From the NCBI GenBank assembly GCA_965247435.1, contig OZ252019.1, positions 2,418,001 through 2,482,000 on the forward strand: DNA of 64,000 nucleotides, given 5' to 3'. Made by a program: the position numbers and the translations under genes. This stretch comes from Ilyomonas sp965247435. GTDB taxonomy: Bacteria; Bacteroidota; Bacteroidia; Chitinophagales; Chitinophagaceae. A model generated the notes under the pieces. It saw only the letters and a program-made list of their open reading frames with translations. It was not told the origin of the DNA and did no database searches. This document shows positions 52,815 to 62,864 of the stretch, in pieces (position 1 is the first letter of the stretch; the number at the start of each line of letters is the position of its first letter).

Positions 52815-53465
52815 TGGTGAAATGGTTTGGTTTTTTTGCTGCTAAGAGTTGTGAAGATGCGGATTTTTTATAGGATTACCGGTACGCGTTTTTATTAAAT
52901 GCCTGTTTTTAGCGGATATTACAGGTAGTGTTATGATAATTGTTGGGAAATGGCGCCCCGATGGGATAAAATGTTTATAGATGGAAGAAAAGCTACTCTT
53001 CCGGCGGCTCCTCCGGATCCGGATCGTCCTGCTTTAATTCTTTTTCTACAAACAGGTGAACTCTTGGAATTATTTGGCTGCTTTTTTATGGTTGGCTTTT
53101 GCCCGTGTGGTTTTTGTTGCCAACAGGAAGGCATACTTTTTATGTATGCCGTTATAGGTTGCGGGTTGTAAGCTTATACGTATTAGGAAGAAATAGTAAA
53201 GAAGTAAAGTTGTTGTGCTCTTACCTGACCTCACCCTAAGTCCCTCTCCTGAGGAGAGGGACTTTGCGAGCGATTTGTACCTTTTTTCTGTCTCTTCTGC
53301 TAATGTTGATGTTGTCACTAATAAATAATACCAACATTTATTTATACAATTATAATTTGATAGTTGTAAGACCTGCAAAGGCGTCAATGCAGCGGTACCT
53401 GCATAAAAAAAGCTGCCGCTTGTAACAGCAGCAGCTTTTCTTTCAGACAAAAGGAAAACGATGTT
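52815..53465. other. Gene-free region with two hairpins
   Basis: About 650 bp. A perfect 12-bp hairpin, AAGTCCCTCTCC/GGAGAGGGACTT, lies at 53238-53264, a REP-like unit. A terminator lies at 53405-53439. Open frames here are low-complexity and run through these structures, so I do not call a gene. Confidence 0.6.
53405..53439 (-). terminator. Terminator of the M36 protease gene
   Basis: AAAAAAAGCTGC and GCAGCTTTT pair around an imperfect middle (CGCTTGTAACAGCA). Read on the minus strand the stem ends in a long T-run. It begins 26 bp beyond the protease stop codon. Confidence 0.65.
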
Positions 53466-56423
53466 TTATTCCACAATAAATTTCTCTCTGTAATTAATGC
53501 TTTCCCCGGTGAGCTGGATATAATAACTACCGGCTGCTAATGTGCGTACGTCAACGGTTGCGGAGCTTCCGTTGAAGCTGATGGTATGGAGCAAACCGCC
53601 GGCCGTATTGTAGATTTTGGCCTGTAACTGCTGCGTATTGCCCGGAACAGTAACCTTCAGGTAATTGCGTACCGGGTTCGGTGCAATAACAATGGCTGCC
53701 TGCCCGTCAAATTTTACGGTGCGCTCGGCAGAAAGCTGGCTCGAATTGCTGCTGCTGAACGACCGGATACGATACGTATTGTTGCCTGTTGCCGGATTGT
53801 TATCAGTATAAGTGCACCCTTTGCTGCCCGTAGCGGCAATGCTGCCAATGGCTGCAAAGCGCTGGCCGTCTGTACTTCTTTCGATAATATATTTTCCTGC
53901 TTTTACCGTAGCCGGTGCGCTCCAGGTAAGCAGTGCAGATTTATTCTGTTTGCTTACTTCAAAAGTATTTAAAGCTATGAAATGAACGCCTGGCGGTAAG
54001 TCGTACGCGGCAATGCCATCTTTTACATTGTTGGTAGATTTTTCATTGGCGCTATAACCTAAGCCTCTTTTGGCAAATGCCTTCCAGATAATATCGCTGT
54101 ATGCGCCGCCATACAGGAGTGTATCGGCTTTAAGAATACCATTACGTGCATCTACAAAGCCAGGATTGCAGCGCTGCAGCTTCATACCCTGTAATACCAG
54201 CTTAAGTGCAACGGTATTGCCACCGGGCAGGGAAGCATTAGGAAGGGTTGCATTAATGCCGTCCTGCGCAATTAAATCCCAGGTAAGTGTCCAGAGCATA
54301 TTGCACCAGATCTCCCCAACCGGGTGCGGATCGTACGTAAGGATAGTACCATTGGCAAAGCGGCTGCTGCCGGCAAGGCTATCGTACGTCCATGGGTTTA
54401 CATTAAAGTCGGTGCTGTAAGGATAGTACCGGATGCCACCGAAAGCGGGCGTGAGGCCTGCTGCATAGTTGCCAATCGGGCGGGGCACAGTAAAACCATC
54501 TCCAACCGCAGCAGTTGCCCAATTGGTGGTAACCATTAAGCCCATATAATCGCTCCAGCCTTCGCCCATGCCGCCTGGTTCTTTATTACTAAGGCAACTG
54601 TTATTATTCGGACCGCCGGTTAACCTGTTGGAGATACCATGTGTATATTCATGCGATACCACGCCGTTATCAAGGTCGCCATCTATTGCGGGGCCGGGTT
54701 GCAAAGTAATATTTACAGCTATGCTGGCGTTCAGATAAGTCTTGATGGAATCGCCTGTGGTTTTGAGGATAGAAAAAGCCGGAATGGTAATCGTATTGTC
54801 TGTACCACCCATGCCGATTGGCTTGGTGTCCACCACATTATCGGCAAGAACAACCGCAATGGCGCCGGCATTCTGCGCGTTTTTAATTTTTGAAACAAAA
54901 TCGCAGTTGCCTCTGTCTATATATGCTATTTTACCGGCCAGCGCAGCCCCGTTGGAAGGCGTTGTACAAGCTAAGTGCAGGGAAGCATCATCTGCATCTT
55001 TATACAACACTATATTACCGGTAATCGCGCCTTTATCTTTTATTTTGTTGTTGGTACTTACACTGCTCTCGGTAGCTAATTTAAAACCGGCAAATGCTGT
55101 TGGTGTGTTCACCTTAAGCGATTTAAACGGAGACGCGCTCCATAGATACATCTGCATTCTGGGCTTGCTGCCATCTACCGTAGGAGCAAAATTGGCATTG
55201 TTGGTGCCGGAGCCATCCTGGGCGTCTGCAATCACATAATCATTTCCCAAACCGCCACGGCTTAGATTGCTTTGCTGAAAATTGCCGGCTACTTCATCAA
55301 ATCCATACTGGTAACTCATATCATGCATGATATTATTCCAGTAAAAAACATTGGTAACCCCAAAGTTGCGGTTAGGTACGGAGGTTAATGGGTCTTTGTT
55401 GTAATTTGGGGTAAAGTTGAAGGTAAGATTAGGTAAAGCTGTGGAGGAACGGGCAGCGTCGCGCAGGGTTGCATTTTTACCGTCCGTATCCGGCTGCGCA
55501 TATACATTGTTTCCACGAGTGCTGTCGTAGTCTTTTAATGCATCGCTGTTCCAAAGGAGTGTATAAGCGTCTGCATCGGCAAAAATTGTCCATGGGTTTG
55601 TTGCCAATACCGGTGCAGTAAAGTTAGGATCCTGAAAAGGATATGGAATTACTTTATACTTGGCAGAGTTTACCGAAGCAGCTTCATTTACTCCCGATGT
55701 GTTATCATCATTCAACGCAGGATTCTGAAAACATTCCATCTGTTGCAGGTGCGCCGGCGAGTTGAAATTACATTCTACCGTAAGGTTTTCTTTTTTTAGC
55801 AACTTCCCGTCCTGCGCATCTATTTTAATGAGCCAGAGGGCATTGTTTTTCTCCGAATGCAGGCTTACCTGCCAGCCAAGGGTGTATGTTTTTTCATCTT
55901 CGTCTGCCGGCACCCACATCAGCCGTACAAAAATGCTGTTCGCTTCTTCCCGCACAAACTCATATCCCTGGCCGTCTGCAGATTTCCGTGCCGTTGACAA
56001 TGTGCTTTCGCTTAGCAGTTCGTTCACCTCACCGGCAGCTTTTTTTAATGCCTGTACCGCAGTTATACCGGGCGTACTTTTCCTGGCACTTACCAGTTTT
56101 GCTAAATCCGTTACGTTGCTTGTTTGTACCGATACTACTTCCCCGTTTTTAAATGCCACGATCGTAAGTGCATTATACACATCAATGCCTTTGTAGGTTT
56201 GCTGCAGGTAAGCCATTACCGCATTGGCATTTTTGTCGTAATACGAAGAAGAAACCCGGAGCGTCCTTGCTTCATCGGCTTTAAGGCCAAGCGCAGCCGA
56301 ATTCTTTACTGCTAATTTTTTGACTGTCGCCTCGCTGGCGTCTGTACTTTTTGAAGTTTGTGCCGTTGTACTTATACAAATAAGCAAACAACACAGCAAT
56401 GTGTAGAAGTTAGTCCTGATCAT
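53466..56423 (-). CDS. M36-family (fungalysin) metallopeptidase with T9SS tail
   Basis: This 985-aa secreted protease has a signal peptide (LLCCLLICISTTAQ), an FTP-like propeptide (about 25-215: KNSAALGLKADEARTLRVSS), and a catalytic domain with the zinc motif VVSHEYTHGISNR near residue 590 and the downstream Glu in GGMGEGWSDYMGL. A PA domain is inserted before it (GALAGKIAYIDRGNCDFVSK, about 470-570), as in bacterial M36 enzymes. A linker beginning LNTFEVSKQNKSALLTWSAP leads to a T9SS type A tail (IVIAPNPVRNYLKVTVPG through AGSYYIQL). It should be exported through the T9SS and degrade external protein. The gene is monocistronic with its own terminator. Confidence 0.92.
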   Translation of the reverse strand: MIRTNFYTLLCCLLICISTTAQTSKSTDASEATVKKLAVKNSAALGLKADEARTLRVSSSYYDKNANAVMAYLQQTYKGIDVYNALTIVAFKNGEVVSVQTSNVTDLAKLVSARKSTPGITAVQALKKAAGEVNELLSESTLSTARKSADGQGYEFVREEANSIFVRLMWVPADEDEKTYTLGWQVSLHSEKNNALWLIKIDAQDGKLLKKENLTVECNFNSPAHLQQMECFQNPALNDDNTSGVNEAASVNSAKYKVIPYPFQDPNFTAPVLATNPWTIFADADAYTLLWNSDALKDYDSTRGNNVYAQPDTDGKNATLRDAARSSTALPNLTFNFTPNYNKDPLTSVPNRNFGVTNVFYWNNIMHDMSYQYGFDEVAGNFQQSNLSRGGLGNDYVIADAQDGSGTNNANFAPTVDGSKPRMQMYLWSASPFKSLKVNTPTAFAGFKLATESSVSTNNKIKDKGAITGNIVLYKDADDASLHLACTTPSNGAALAGKIAYIDRGNCDFVSKIKNAQNAGAIAVVLADNVVDTKPIGMGGTDNTITIPAFSILKTTGDSIKTYLNASIAVNITLQPGPAIDGDLDNGVVSHEYTHGISNRLTGGPNNNSCLSNKEPGGMGEGWSDYMGLMVTTNWATAAVGDGFTVPRPIGNYAAGLTPAFGGIRYYPYSTDFNVNPWTYDSLAGSSRFANGTILTYDPHPVGEIWCNMLWTLTWDLIAQDGINATLPNASLPGGNTVALKLVLQGMKLQRCNPGFVDARNGILKADTLLYGGAYSDIIWKAFAKRGLGYSANEKSTNNVKDGIAAYDLPPGVHFIALNTFEVSKQNKSALLTWSAPATVKAGKYIIERSTDGQRFAAIGSIAATGSKGCTYTDNNPATGNNTYRIRSFSSSNSSQLSAERTVKFDGQAAIVIAPNPVRNYLKVTVPGNTQQLQAKIYNTAGGLLHTISFNGSSATVDVRTLAAGSYYIQLTGESINYREKFIVE

Positions 56424-56622
56424 TTAGTAAATTTTGTTGGCGATAAAACTATTTATTTTTTTAATGAAATAATAATTTTTATAATCTGACAAATAGTTTA
56501 TGCATCATGCCTGAAAAAAGCACAACAAAACGAGTTAGCAATAAAATTTATTCAAAGATCATCACTTAAGAGTAGTAAGAAGCGAAATACAGCAGTACCA
56601 GACAGCGAAGACTTATCTGCAA

Positions 56623-56648
56623 TAAAAAAGCAAGTGGGTTACACTTGC
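56623..56648 (-). terminator. Terminator of the ERF gene
   Basis: GCAAGTG and CACTTGC pair around GGTTA. On the minus strand the stem is followed by TTTTTTATT. It begins 31 bp after the stop codon. Confidence 0.7.
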
Positions 56649-56679
56649 TGGTATTTGTAATTATTGTTTTGAAAACGCT

Positions 56680-57279
56680 TTAGCTGGCAGGCGCAGTTAC
56701 TTCGTTGATGATGCTTTGCAGTTCTGCACGCACTTCTTTGTTAAGCTTAAAAAACTGGGCAACCTGGCTAATGGTAGTAGTCTTGTTCTTCAGCCTTTCT
56801 ACTACAAGGTCATACTTCTTTGAGTTCTTGTCCAACCAGGGCTTTTCTGTTGCCGGCGTGGCTTTTACAGCCGCTTCCTGGGGTGTTGCCGCGCCGTGTG
56901 TGGCACGGTTGGCATCATCATCCTCATCTAAGTTCAAACCAAGCACAGCAGCCAAAGCATAGCGGCGCATATAGCTAATTACACTGCCTTGTGCCTGCGG
57001 GTCATTCTTCAGGGGCTGCATAAAGTAATCGCATTGCATATACTCGCCGCTTTCGCCGTGCATCAGCACTGTTGTCAATCCATTGGTACCTGTAGGAAAC
57101 TGCGTGAACGATAAACCACTTTCTGTCAGCGGCACTTTGATTGCATCTAATATGGTGGACAGCGTAGCATATTTGCTGTTGAAAAAAGGATTCGTGGCAT
57201 CCTTATTAATTTTCCCAACAGTTGCCTGAAAATCCTTCAAAGCTTTCGCGAGATTCACAATAGAGGGAGACTTTTCCAT
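56680..57279 (-). CDS. ERF-superfamily single-strand annealing protein
   Basis: The 199-aa protein matches the ERF recombinases: IVNLAKALKDFQATVGKINK, DATNPFFNSKYATLSTILDA, GLSFTQFPTGTNGLTTVLMH and YMQCDYFMQPLKNDPQAQGS then VISYMRRYALAAVLGL. ERF proteins anneal complementary single strands in phage recombination, next to a SSB or exonuclease. After residue 130 comes a linker and a helical tail (KYDLVVERLKNKTTTISQVA). No phage genes surround it; M36 protease and uvrB are the neighbours. It may be a domesticated phage gene acting in DNA repair. Confidence 0.85.
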   Translation of the reverse strand: MEKSPSIVNLAKALKDFQATVGKINKDATNPFFNSKYATLSTILDAIKVPLTESGLSFTQFPTGTNGLTTVLMHGESGEYMQCDYFMQPLKNDPQAQGSVISYMRRYALAAVLGLNLDEDDDANRATHGAATPQEAAVKATPATEKPWLDKNSKKYDLVVERLKNKTTTISQVAQFFKLNKEVRAELQSIINEVTAPAS

Positions 57280-57513
57280 AAGATTTTTTCTTGTTTTCTT
57301 TGTTTTTATTTATCCCCAAATTTACCACATTTCAGAGGTATAATTTCATAAAGAAAACATAACGTTTAAATACGACGAAACCTTTGCTGACAAAGGGTTT
57401 TAGCAGAAAAACTGACCATTATAAAAGCCTGTTAGCAGCCACTTTATAAAGTACAGAAAAAACAAGCTGTAACGGACTGATTATATATAGCTTACAGAAG
57501 CCATTTGAACCAA

Positions 57514-59559
57514 CTATGCGACCTTCATAACATCCAATTCTTTTTGCAGCCGAAACATTTCATCGCGCAGCCTTGCAGCTTCTATAAAATCGAGGTCGCG
57601 GGCTGCTTTTTCCATTTGCTTTTTAATGCTTTGAACCGCTTTTTCCATCTGCGGAATAGTTTTGTAAACCGCCTGCTCTTCCGCTGCGGCGGTCTGCACA
57701 ATATGCTGCTCGCCCTGGACAGCGTATTTGCTATGCTGGTCGTAACCTTTTATATCCAGAACCGAGGTTTGCGCCATTACCTGCTCAATGCTCTTTTTAA
57801 CCGTTTTTGGGGTAATGCCATGTTCGATATTGTAGGTAACCTGTTTTTCGCGGCGCCTACTTGTTTCATCAATGGTACGCTGCATACTTTCCGTAATTTT
57901 ATCTGCGTAAAAGATGACCAACCCGTCCACATTGCGGGCAGCACGGCCGGCAGTTTGTGTAAGGGAGCGTTCGTTGCGGAGAAAGCCTTCTTTATCTGCA
58001 TCTAATATAGCTACCAGCGATACTTCCGGCAAGTCCAGGCCTTCGCGCAGAAGGTTAACGCCGACCAATACATCAATATCGCCAAGGCGAAGCTGGCGCA
58101 GGATTTCTACCCGCTCCAGCGTATCCACATCGCTGTGTATGTACTTTGATTTTATATTGATTTTACCAAGGTATTTATCCATTTCCTCCGCCATGCGCTT
58201 GGTTAGTGTTGTTACCAGCACCCTATCCCCTTTAGTCACGCGCTTATCTATTTCATCGAGCAGATCGTCTATCTGGTTTACGCTTGGGCGTATTTCAATC
58301 GGCGGATCAAGCAATCCAGTCGGGCGCACCACCTGCTCTACCACCACGCCGCCTGTTTTCTCCAATTCATACTCGCCGGGAGTAGCGCTTACAAACACCA
58401 TCTGGCCTACCATTCTCTCAAACTCGTGAAAATTAAGGGGGCGGTTATCCAAGGCACTGGGCAACCGGAACCCATAGTCCACCAGCGTTAGCTTGCGGCT
58501 TCGGTCGCCACCGTACATACCGGCAACCTGCGGCACCGTCTGGTGACTTTCGTCCAGAATGGTAAGGAAATCCTTGGGAAAGTAATCCAACAGGCAGAAT
58601 GGCCTGCTGCCGGGCGTACGGCGATCGAAGAAACGGGAGTAGTTTTCGATACCGTTGCAAAATCCCAGTTCGCGGATCATTTCCAGATCATACTCTACCC
58701 GCTCTTTAATACGCTGCGCTTCTATGAGCTTACCGGTACTTTTAAAATATTCTACCTGCATACTCATTTCATCCTGAATTTCATAGATGATCTGCTGCTG
58801 CATATCTTTTGGCGCGAGGTAGAGGTTGGCCGGAAAAATGGTAGCTTCATCCAGCCGGTTAATGCGTTTATTACTGCTGATTTCAAGAGATTCGATTTCC
58901 TCTATTTCATCTCCAAAAAAAGTAATGCGATAGCCGTAATCGGCATAAGGCAGATTTACATCAACCGTATCTCCGTTTACCCGGAAATAACCGCGCGTAA
59001 AATCGCCCTGTGTGCGGGTGTAAAGAGCATTGACCAACGCGTGCAGGAAGCCCTGCCGCGAGATTACCTGGCCCTTACGTACCCGTATAATGCCGTTCTC
59101 AAACTCTTTCGGGTTACCCATACCATAAATGCAGCTTACACTGGCTACCACAATCACATCGCGCCGGCCGGTAAGCAACTGTGCGGTTGCCTGGAGCCGA
59201 AGCTTGTCCAGCTCCTGGTTAATACTCAGGTCTTTCTCAATGTATTTGTCACTAACCGGTATATAGGCTTCCGGCTGGTAATAGTCGTAATAGCTTACAA
59301 AGTAACCGACGGCGTTGTCCGGAAAGAACTGCTTAAACTCGCCATACAACTGCGCCACCAGTGTTTTGTTGTGCGTTAATACCAGCGTTGGCCGCTGTAC
59401 ATGCTGGATTACATTAGCCATCGTAAAGGTCTTACCACTTCCTGTAACACCGAGGAGCGTCTGGTACGGCTCGCCATTGTTTAAACCTTCTGTTAACTGC
59501 TGTATGGCCGAGGGCTGGTCACCGCTTGGCTGATAAGGAGATTGTATATTGAAGCGCAT
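57514..59559 (-). CDS. uvrB: Excinuclease ABC subunit B
   Basis: The best start is the ATG at 59559 (MRFNIQSPYQPSGDQP), giving 681 aa; an upstream in-frame ATG adds nine residues with no family support. UvrB is the damage-verifying helicase of nucleotide excision repair. Visible motifs are Walker A GVTGSGKTFTMANVI, the beta-hairpin YFVSYYDYYQPEAYIP, motif II LTILDESHQTVPQVAGMYGG, helicase motifs VGVNLLREGLDLPEVS and QTAGRAARN, and a C-terminal UVR domain (KKQMEKAARDLDFIEAARLR) that contacts UvrC. It stands alone, as uvr genes do in most Bacteroidetes. Confidence 0.97.
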   Translation of the reverse strand: MRFNIQSPYQPSGDQPSAIQQLTEGLNNGEPYQTLLGVTGSGKTFTMANVIQHVQRPTLVLTHNKTLVAQLYGEFKQFFPDNAVGYFVSYYDYYQPEAYIPVSDKYIEKDLSINQELDKLRLQATAQLLTGRRDVIVVASVSCIYGMGNPKEFENGIIRVRKGQVISRQGFLHALVNALYTRTQGDFTRGYFRVNGDTVDVNLPYADYGYRITFFGDEIEEIESLEISSNKRINRLDEATIFPANLYLAPKDMQQQIIYEIQDEMSMQVEYFKSTGKLIEAQRIKERVEYDLEMIRELGFCNGIENYSRFFDRRTPGSRPFCLLDYFPKDFLTILDESHQTVPQVAGMYGGDRSRKLTLVDYGFRLPSALDNRPLNFHEFERMVGQMVFVSATPGEYELEKTGGVVVEQVVRPTGLLDPPIEIRPSVNQIDDLLDEIDKRVTKGDRVLVTTLTKRMAEEMDKYLGKINIKSKYIHSDVDTLERVEILRQLRLGDIDVLVGVNLLREGLDLPEVSLVAILDADKEGFLRNERSLTQTAGRAARNVDGLVIFYADKITESMQRTIDETSRRREKQVTYNIEHGITPKTVKKSIEQVMAQTSVLDIKGYDQHSKYAVQGEQHIVQTAAAEEQAVYKTIPQMEKAVQSIKKQMEKAARDLDFIEAARLRDEMFRLQKELDVMKVA

Positions 59560-59812
59560 ACCTGCAATATAGCAAAATCGGTGCAAAGAAAAACGTTATT
59601 TACCGTGGCAAATCAAAGCTTTCAGGCTTGTTTAACAGCGCATAAATGCATGTTTGGGATGTACCTGAAGAGCGGGTGTGGAAGAACATAAATAAGTTTG
59701 TTTGCAACCTCAAATTCTCAGGCAGACAGTATTGGTTTCCTTTCTGATTCGCGGACAACTGTTTACCATTTTTGCAATTAGTGACTGATACTTATTATAC
59801 TCCCCAAACACT

Positions 59813-59851
59813 AAACTACAAAGGCGCAGCTTAGCTGCGCCTTTGTAGTTT
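59813..59851 (-). terminator. Terminator of the efflux adaptor operon
   Basis: An 18-bp perfect stem, AAACTACAAAGGCGCAGC with GCTGCGCCTTTGTAGTTT, encloses a TTA loop. It begins 16 bp beyond the adaptor stop codon. Confidence 0.8.
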
Positions 59852-59866
59852 AAAACAAGGAATTGT

Positions 59867-61228
59867 TTATTTTTTAAAGCCCTGCACCAGTTCATCCTTC
59901 GATACCACTTTAACCTTGGTACCGTCTTTCAGGTCTTTGCTTACCACATCGTAAGGCCCGGTAATTACCTGATCTCCGGCATTAAGGCCGGTAGTAATCT
60001 GTATGTTGTTGAGATCCTGGGTGCCTGTTTTTACAATATGCTGTTTTACAGTGCCGTCTTTTTGCAAAACAAACACGATTTCATTAATGTCTTCGTTATT
60101 TACCGGCGCTCCGCTATTATCGTTGTTGTTGCTGCTGTTGTCATCGGCTGACTTTTGAGTGCTGTTGTTGCTTTTATCGCGGGTTGTTACCGCATTCAGC
60201 GGCACGCTTAAAATATTATTTTGCGTGTTGGTTTTAATGTCGGCGCTGCCGGTCATGTTGGGCCGGAAAGGAAAAGGCTTGCCATTGCCTATTAAATCTT
60301 TATAACTGTCTGTCAACAAGCGTATATGCACTTCGTAATTGGTAACTGTGGTAGTGCTGCTGGAAGCAGAAGTAAGGCTGGTGGCCGGGTTGGCTATTTT
60401 ATAAACGATCCCTTTAAATTTACGCTGGTTATAAGCATCCACTTCTACATCGGCACTATCGCCAATTTTCACTTTCGGTATATCATTCTCGCTTACATCT
60501 ACCTGTACTTCTATACTCTTCAGGTCGGCAATGCGCATCATTTCGGTACCTACATTAAAGCTATTACCCGCTACCCGTTCTCCTTTTTTTACAGACAATA
60601 AACTTACTACGCCATCCATGGGTGCAATAATGGTCGTGCGGCCCACATCCTGCTTGGCGCGGTTAAGGCTGGCTATGTTGGCTTGTACATTCGCTTTATT
60701 GGCCTGGATACCGCTTTCAGATGCTTCATAATTGGCTTTTGCCGATAAAAATGCCTGCTGTGCTGTTTCAAACTCTGCCTGCGAAATCACTTTGTCGTCC
60801 AGTAGCTTTTTCTGGCGGTTATAAGCCGCCTGCGTTTGGTCCAGTAACGCTTTCAATGCACCTAACTGCGCCTGTGAATTAGCTACTTCCGCCTGTGATT
60901 GAGACACCACTGCCGCGGCTTGGTCGCGTTGTGAGCTGTAAATATCAGCATAAATGCGAGCCATAATCTGGCCCTTTTTAACTGTATCGCCCTCCGCTAC
61001 ATTCAGTTCTACGATTTCGCCCGAAATATCAGGGCTTACCTTTACTTCTATTTCCGGATATACTTTGCCGCTGGCGTTTACAGTTTCTGTAATGGTACGC
61101 TGTGCAGCCTTTTCGGCAGTTACTTTGGTGCCTTCATCCTTACCAATTACGCCACCGGCTTTTAAGCCAAATAATACAATGACCAGCACTAATAAAATTC
61201 CGATAGTCCATTTTAATGTCTTGCTCAT
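59867..61228 (-). CDS. Periplasmic adaptor subunit of an efflux pump (HlyD/MacA type)
   Basis: This 453-aa membrane-fusion protein has an N-terminal membrane anchor (LKWTIGILLVLVIVLFGLKA), two lipoyl half-motifs (VSPDISGEIVELNVAEGDTV and TTIIAPMDGVVSLLSVKKGE) flanking a coiled-coil hairpin (about 95-200), a beta-barrel domain, and a membrane-proximal domain ending with VITGPYDVVSKDLKDGTKVK. A low-complexity Asn/Ser insert lies near 355-380. Such adaptors link an inner-membrane ABC or RND transporter to TolC. The TolC gene is 36 bp upstream on the same strand, but no permease follows; a terminator does. The ABC partner (MacB-like) would be elsewhere. Confidence 0.88.
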   Translation of the reverse strand: MSKTLKWTIGILLVLVIVLFGLKAGGVIGKDEGTKVTAEKAAQRTITETVNASGKVYPEIEVKVSPDISGEIVELNVAEGDTVKKGQIMARIYADIYSSQRDQAAAVVSQSQAEVANSQAQLGALKALLDQTQAAYNRQKKLLDDKVISQAEFETAQQAFLSAKANYEASESGIQANKANVQANIASLNRAKQDVGRTTIIAPMDGVVSLLSVKKGERVAGNSFNVGTEMMRIADLKSIEVQVDVSENDIPKVKIGDSADVEVDAYNQRKFKGIVYKIANPATSLTSASSSTTTVTNYEVHIRLLTDSYKDLIGNGKPFPFRPNMTGSADIKTNTQNNILSVPLNAVTTRDKSNNSTQKSADDNSSNNNDNSGAPVNNEDINEIVFVLQKDGTVKQHIVKTGTQDLNNIQITTGLNAGDQVITGPYDVVSKDLKDGTKVKVVSKDELVQGFKK

Positions 61229-61264
61229 AATAATGCTTGCTTTTAAAAGTAAATGGTTGTGGGT

Positions 61265-62707
61265 TTATAACTGCACACTGCCATATTTGTAATATTCCAA
61301 CAGTTTAATGCGGAAAATATAATCGTAAAAGGCGGAAGCCTGGTTAAATTTAGCAGTCGCTAAATTATTTTGTACGATTAAAAAATCACTGGTCGAGAGT
61401 ATGCCTATTTCGTATCTTTTTTTGGATAAATCATAAGCATATTGCGCATAATCTGCTGCCTTGGTGTTGGCACTGTATTTTTGAATAGCGGCTTCTGCAT
61501 TAGCCCGGGCTGTGTAGATGTTTTGCTGTAGTGTCTGGTTGTCCAATGCGAGCTGCAGCTTATAATTTTCTACATCCAGTTTGGCACGCTCATAATTTGT
61601 ACGAGCCTGGCGGCCGTTAAAAAGCGGAACATTTAACTGCAGGCCAACGGATTGATTAAGGTTAATTTTGCCAAGCTGCCTGAAATAAGGCGCCTTGGTA
61701 AATGCGCTTGAATAACCTGGACTAGTAGGGTAATAACTGGTACCGCCGATATCTACAACACCTAAAGTATCTACAGTGCCCGAAGGAATTACGCCTGCAA
61801 ACTCCTGATAGGTACTTCCATAATTGGAACCCACAGACCCAAATGCACTGACAGTCGGATACATAGCCGCCCTTGCAGCTTTTACACTGTATTCACCCGA
61901 TTTGATCCGCAGAGAATCTACCTGCTGCTGAGGCTGCGTTATCATCGAAGTATGGTAGAGCACATCCGGCTCCAGCTCACTCAAAGGCGGCAGTGGTATT
62001 TTATTTACATCCGGCAGGCTTACATCAAAAGGCTGCGATGCATCAAGATTAAGCAACGCAATCATTTGCAGCTTATTGGTAAGCATACTGCTAACGGCAG
62101 TTATATAAGTACTGCTGTCTAATGCCAATTGTGATTCCACCTGTGCTTCGTTTATTTCGGGCATAGCACCGGCATCTACCTGCTTACGCGTAATAATGCG
62201 CTGAGAATCGGCAAGGTGTATCTGGGCATCGGCAATATTTATTTGCTCAACAGACAGTAATAGCTGCAGGTAGGCCGCTACTACATTCAGCCCAATGTCA
62301 TTTTTTACCCGGCTAACATCCAGCCGGCCAGCCTCTTCACTAATCTGTGCTGCTTTTGTTTGATTTTTTAAATTAAAAAAGTTGAAAAGGGTAACATTTG
62401 TCTGCAATCCATAACTCTGGAAGAATACATTATTGTTTACAAACTGGTTGGAGGTAGGATCAATATTACGGCCAAACTGGTAGCCGGCCTGTGTGTTGAA
62501 ATTAAGATTAGGAATAATGGCCGCCTTGGCCAGCTTTGTCTGCAATGCAGTAATGCGCGCCTGTACATCGCTTTGCTTTACCGAGATGTTATTTTGCATT
62601 GCATAATCCACGGCCCGGCGTAAATCCCATTTAGTATTTTGGGTGTTTTGGGCAGTTAGTAAGGTGGGTAAGATAATGCCGAGCATTATCAGCAAACGCT
62701 TTGTCAT
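61265..62707 (-). CDS. TolC-family outer-membrane efflux protein
   Basis: The 480-aa protein has a signal peptide (LLIMLGIILPTLLTAQ) and two OEP repeats of long alternating coiled coils: WDLRRAVDYAMQNNISVKQS near the start and SVGLQLNVPLFNGRQARTNY near residue 360, followed by YDLSKKRYEIGILSTSDFLI. TolC trimers form an outer-membrane barrel with a periplasmic tunnel. The adaptor gene lies 36 bp downstream and they form a two-gene operon closed by the terminator at 59813-59851. The exported substrate is unknown. Confidence 0.9.
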   Translation of the reverse strand: MTKRLLIMLGIILPTLLTAQNTQNTKWDLRRAVDYAMQNNISVKQSDVQARITALQTKLAKAAIIPNLNFNTQAGYQFGRNIDPTSNQFVNNNVFFQSYGLQTNVTLFNFFNLKNQTKAAQISEEAGRLDVSRVKNDIGLNVVAAYLQLLLSVEQINIADAQIHLADSQRIITRKQVDAGAMPEINEAQVESQLALDSSTYITAVSSMLTNKLQMIALLNLDASQPFDVSLPDVNKIPLPPLSELEPDVLYHTSMITQPQQQVDSLRIKSGEYSVKAARAAMYPTVSAFGSVGSNYGSTYQEFAGVIPSGTVDTLGVVDIGGTSYYPTSPGYSSAFTKAPYFRQLGKINLNQSVGLQLNVPLFNGRQARTNYERAKLDVENYKLQLALDNQTLQQNIYTARANAEAAIQKYSANTKAADYAQYAYDLSKKRYEIGILSTSDFLIVQNNLATAKFNQASAFYDYIFRIKLLEYYKYGSVQL

Positions 62708-62864
62708 AATAACAAAAATAAAAGAAAGCGGTTCATTCAGTTATAAAAAAAGTATAAACGGAAATAAAAAGCGATGTCCTGTTATTTTATACAAAATATT
62801 TATCAGGCATTTACTTTGCCCGTTATTTGCTGCTTATCAATTTTTAAATTATTAAAACCTGATT

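Noticed and set aside
53070..53450. 126-aa open frame on the minus strand
   Set aside because: It runs through a 12-bp perfect hairpin and a terminator, has no recognisable domain, and its composition looks like translated repeat sequence.
58543..59379. 278-aa open frame antisense to uvrB
   Set aside because: It lies fully inside a gene with all UvrB motifs, so it is a shadow frame.
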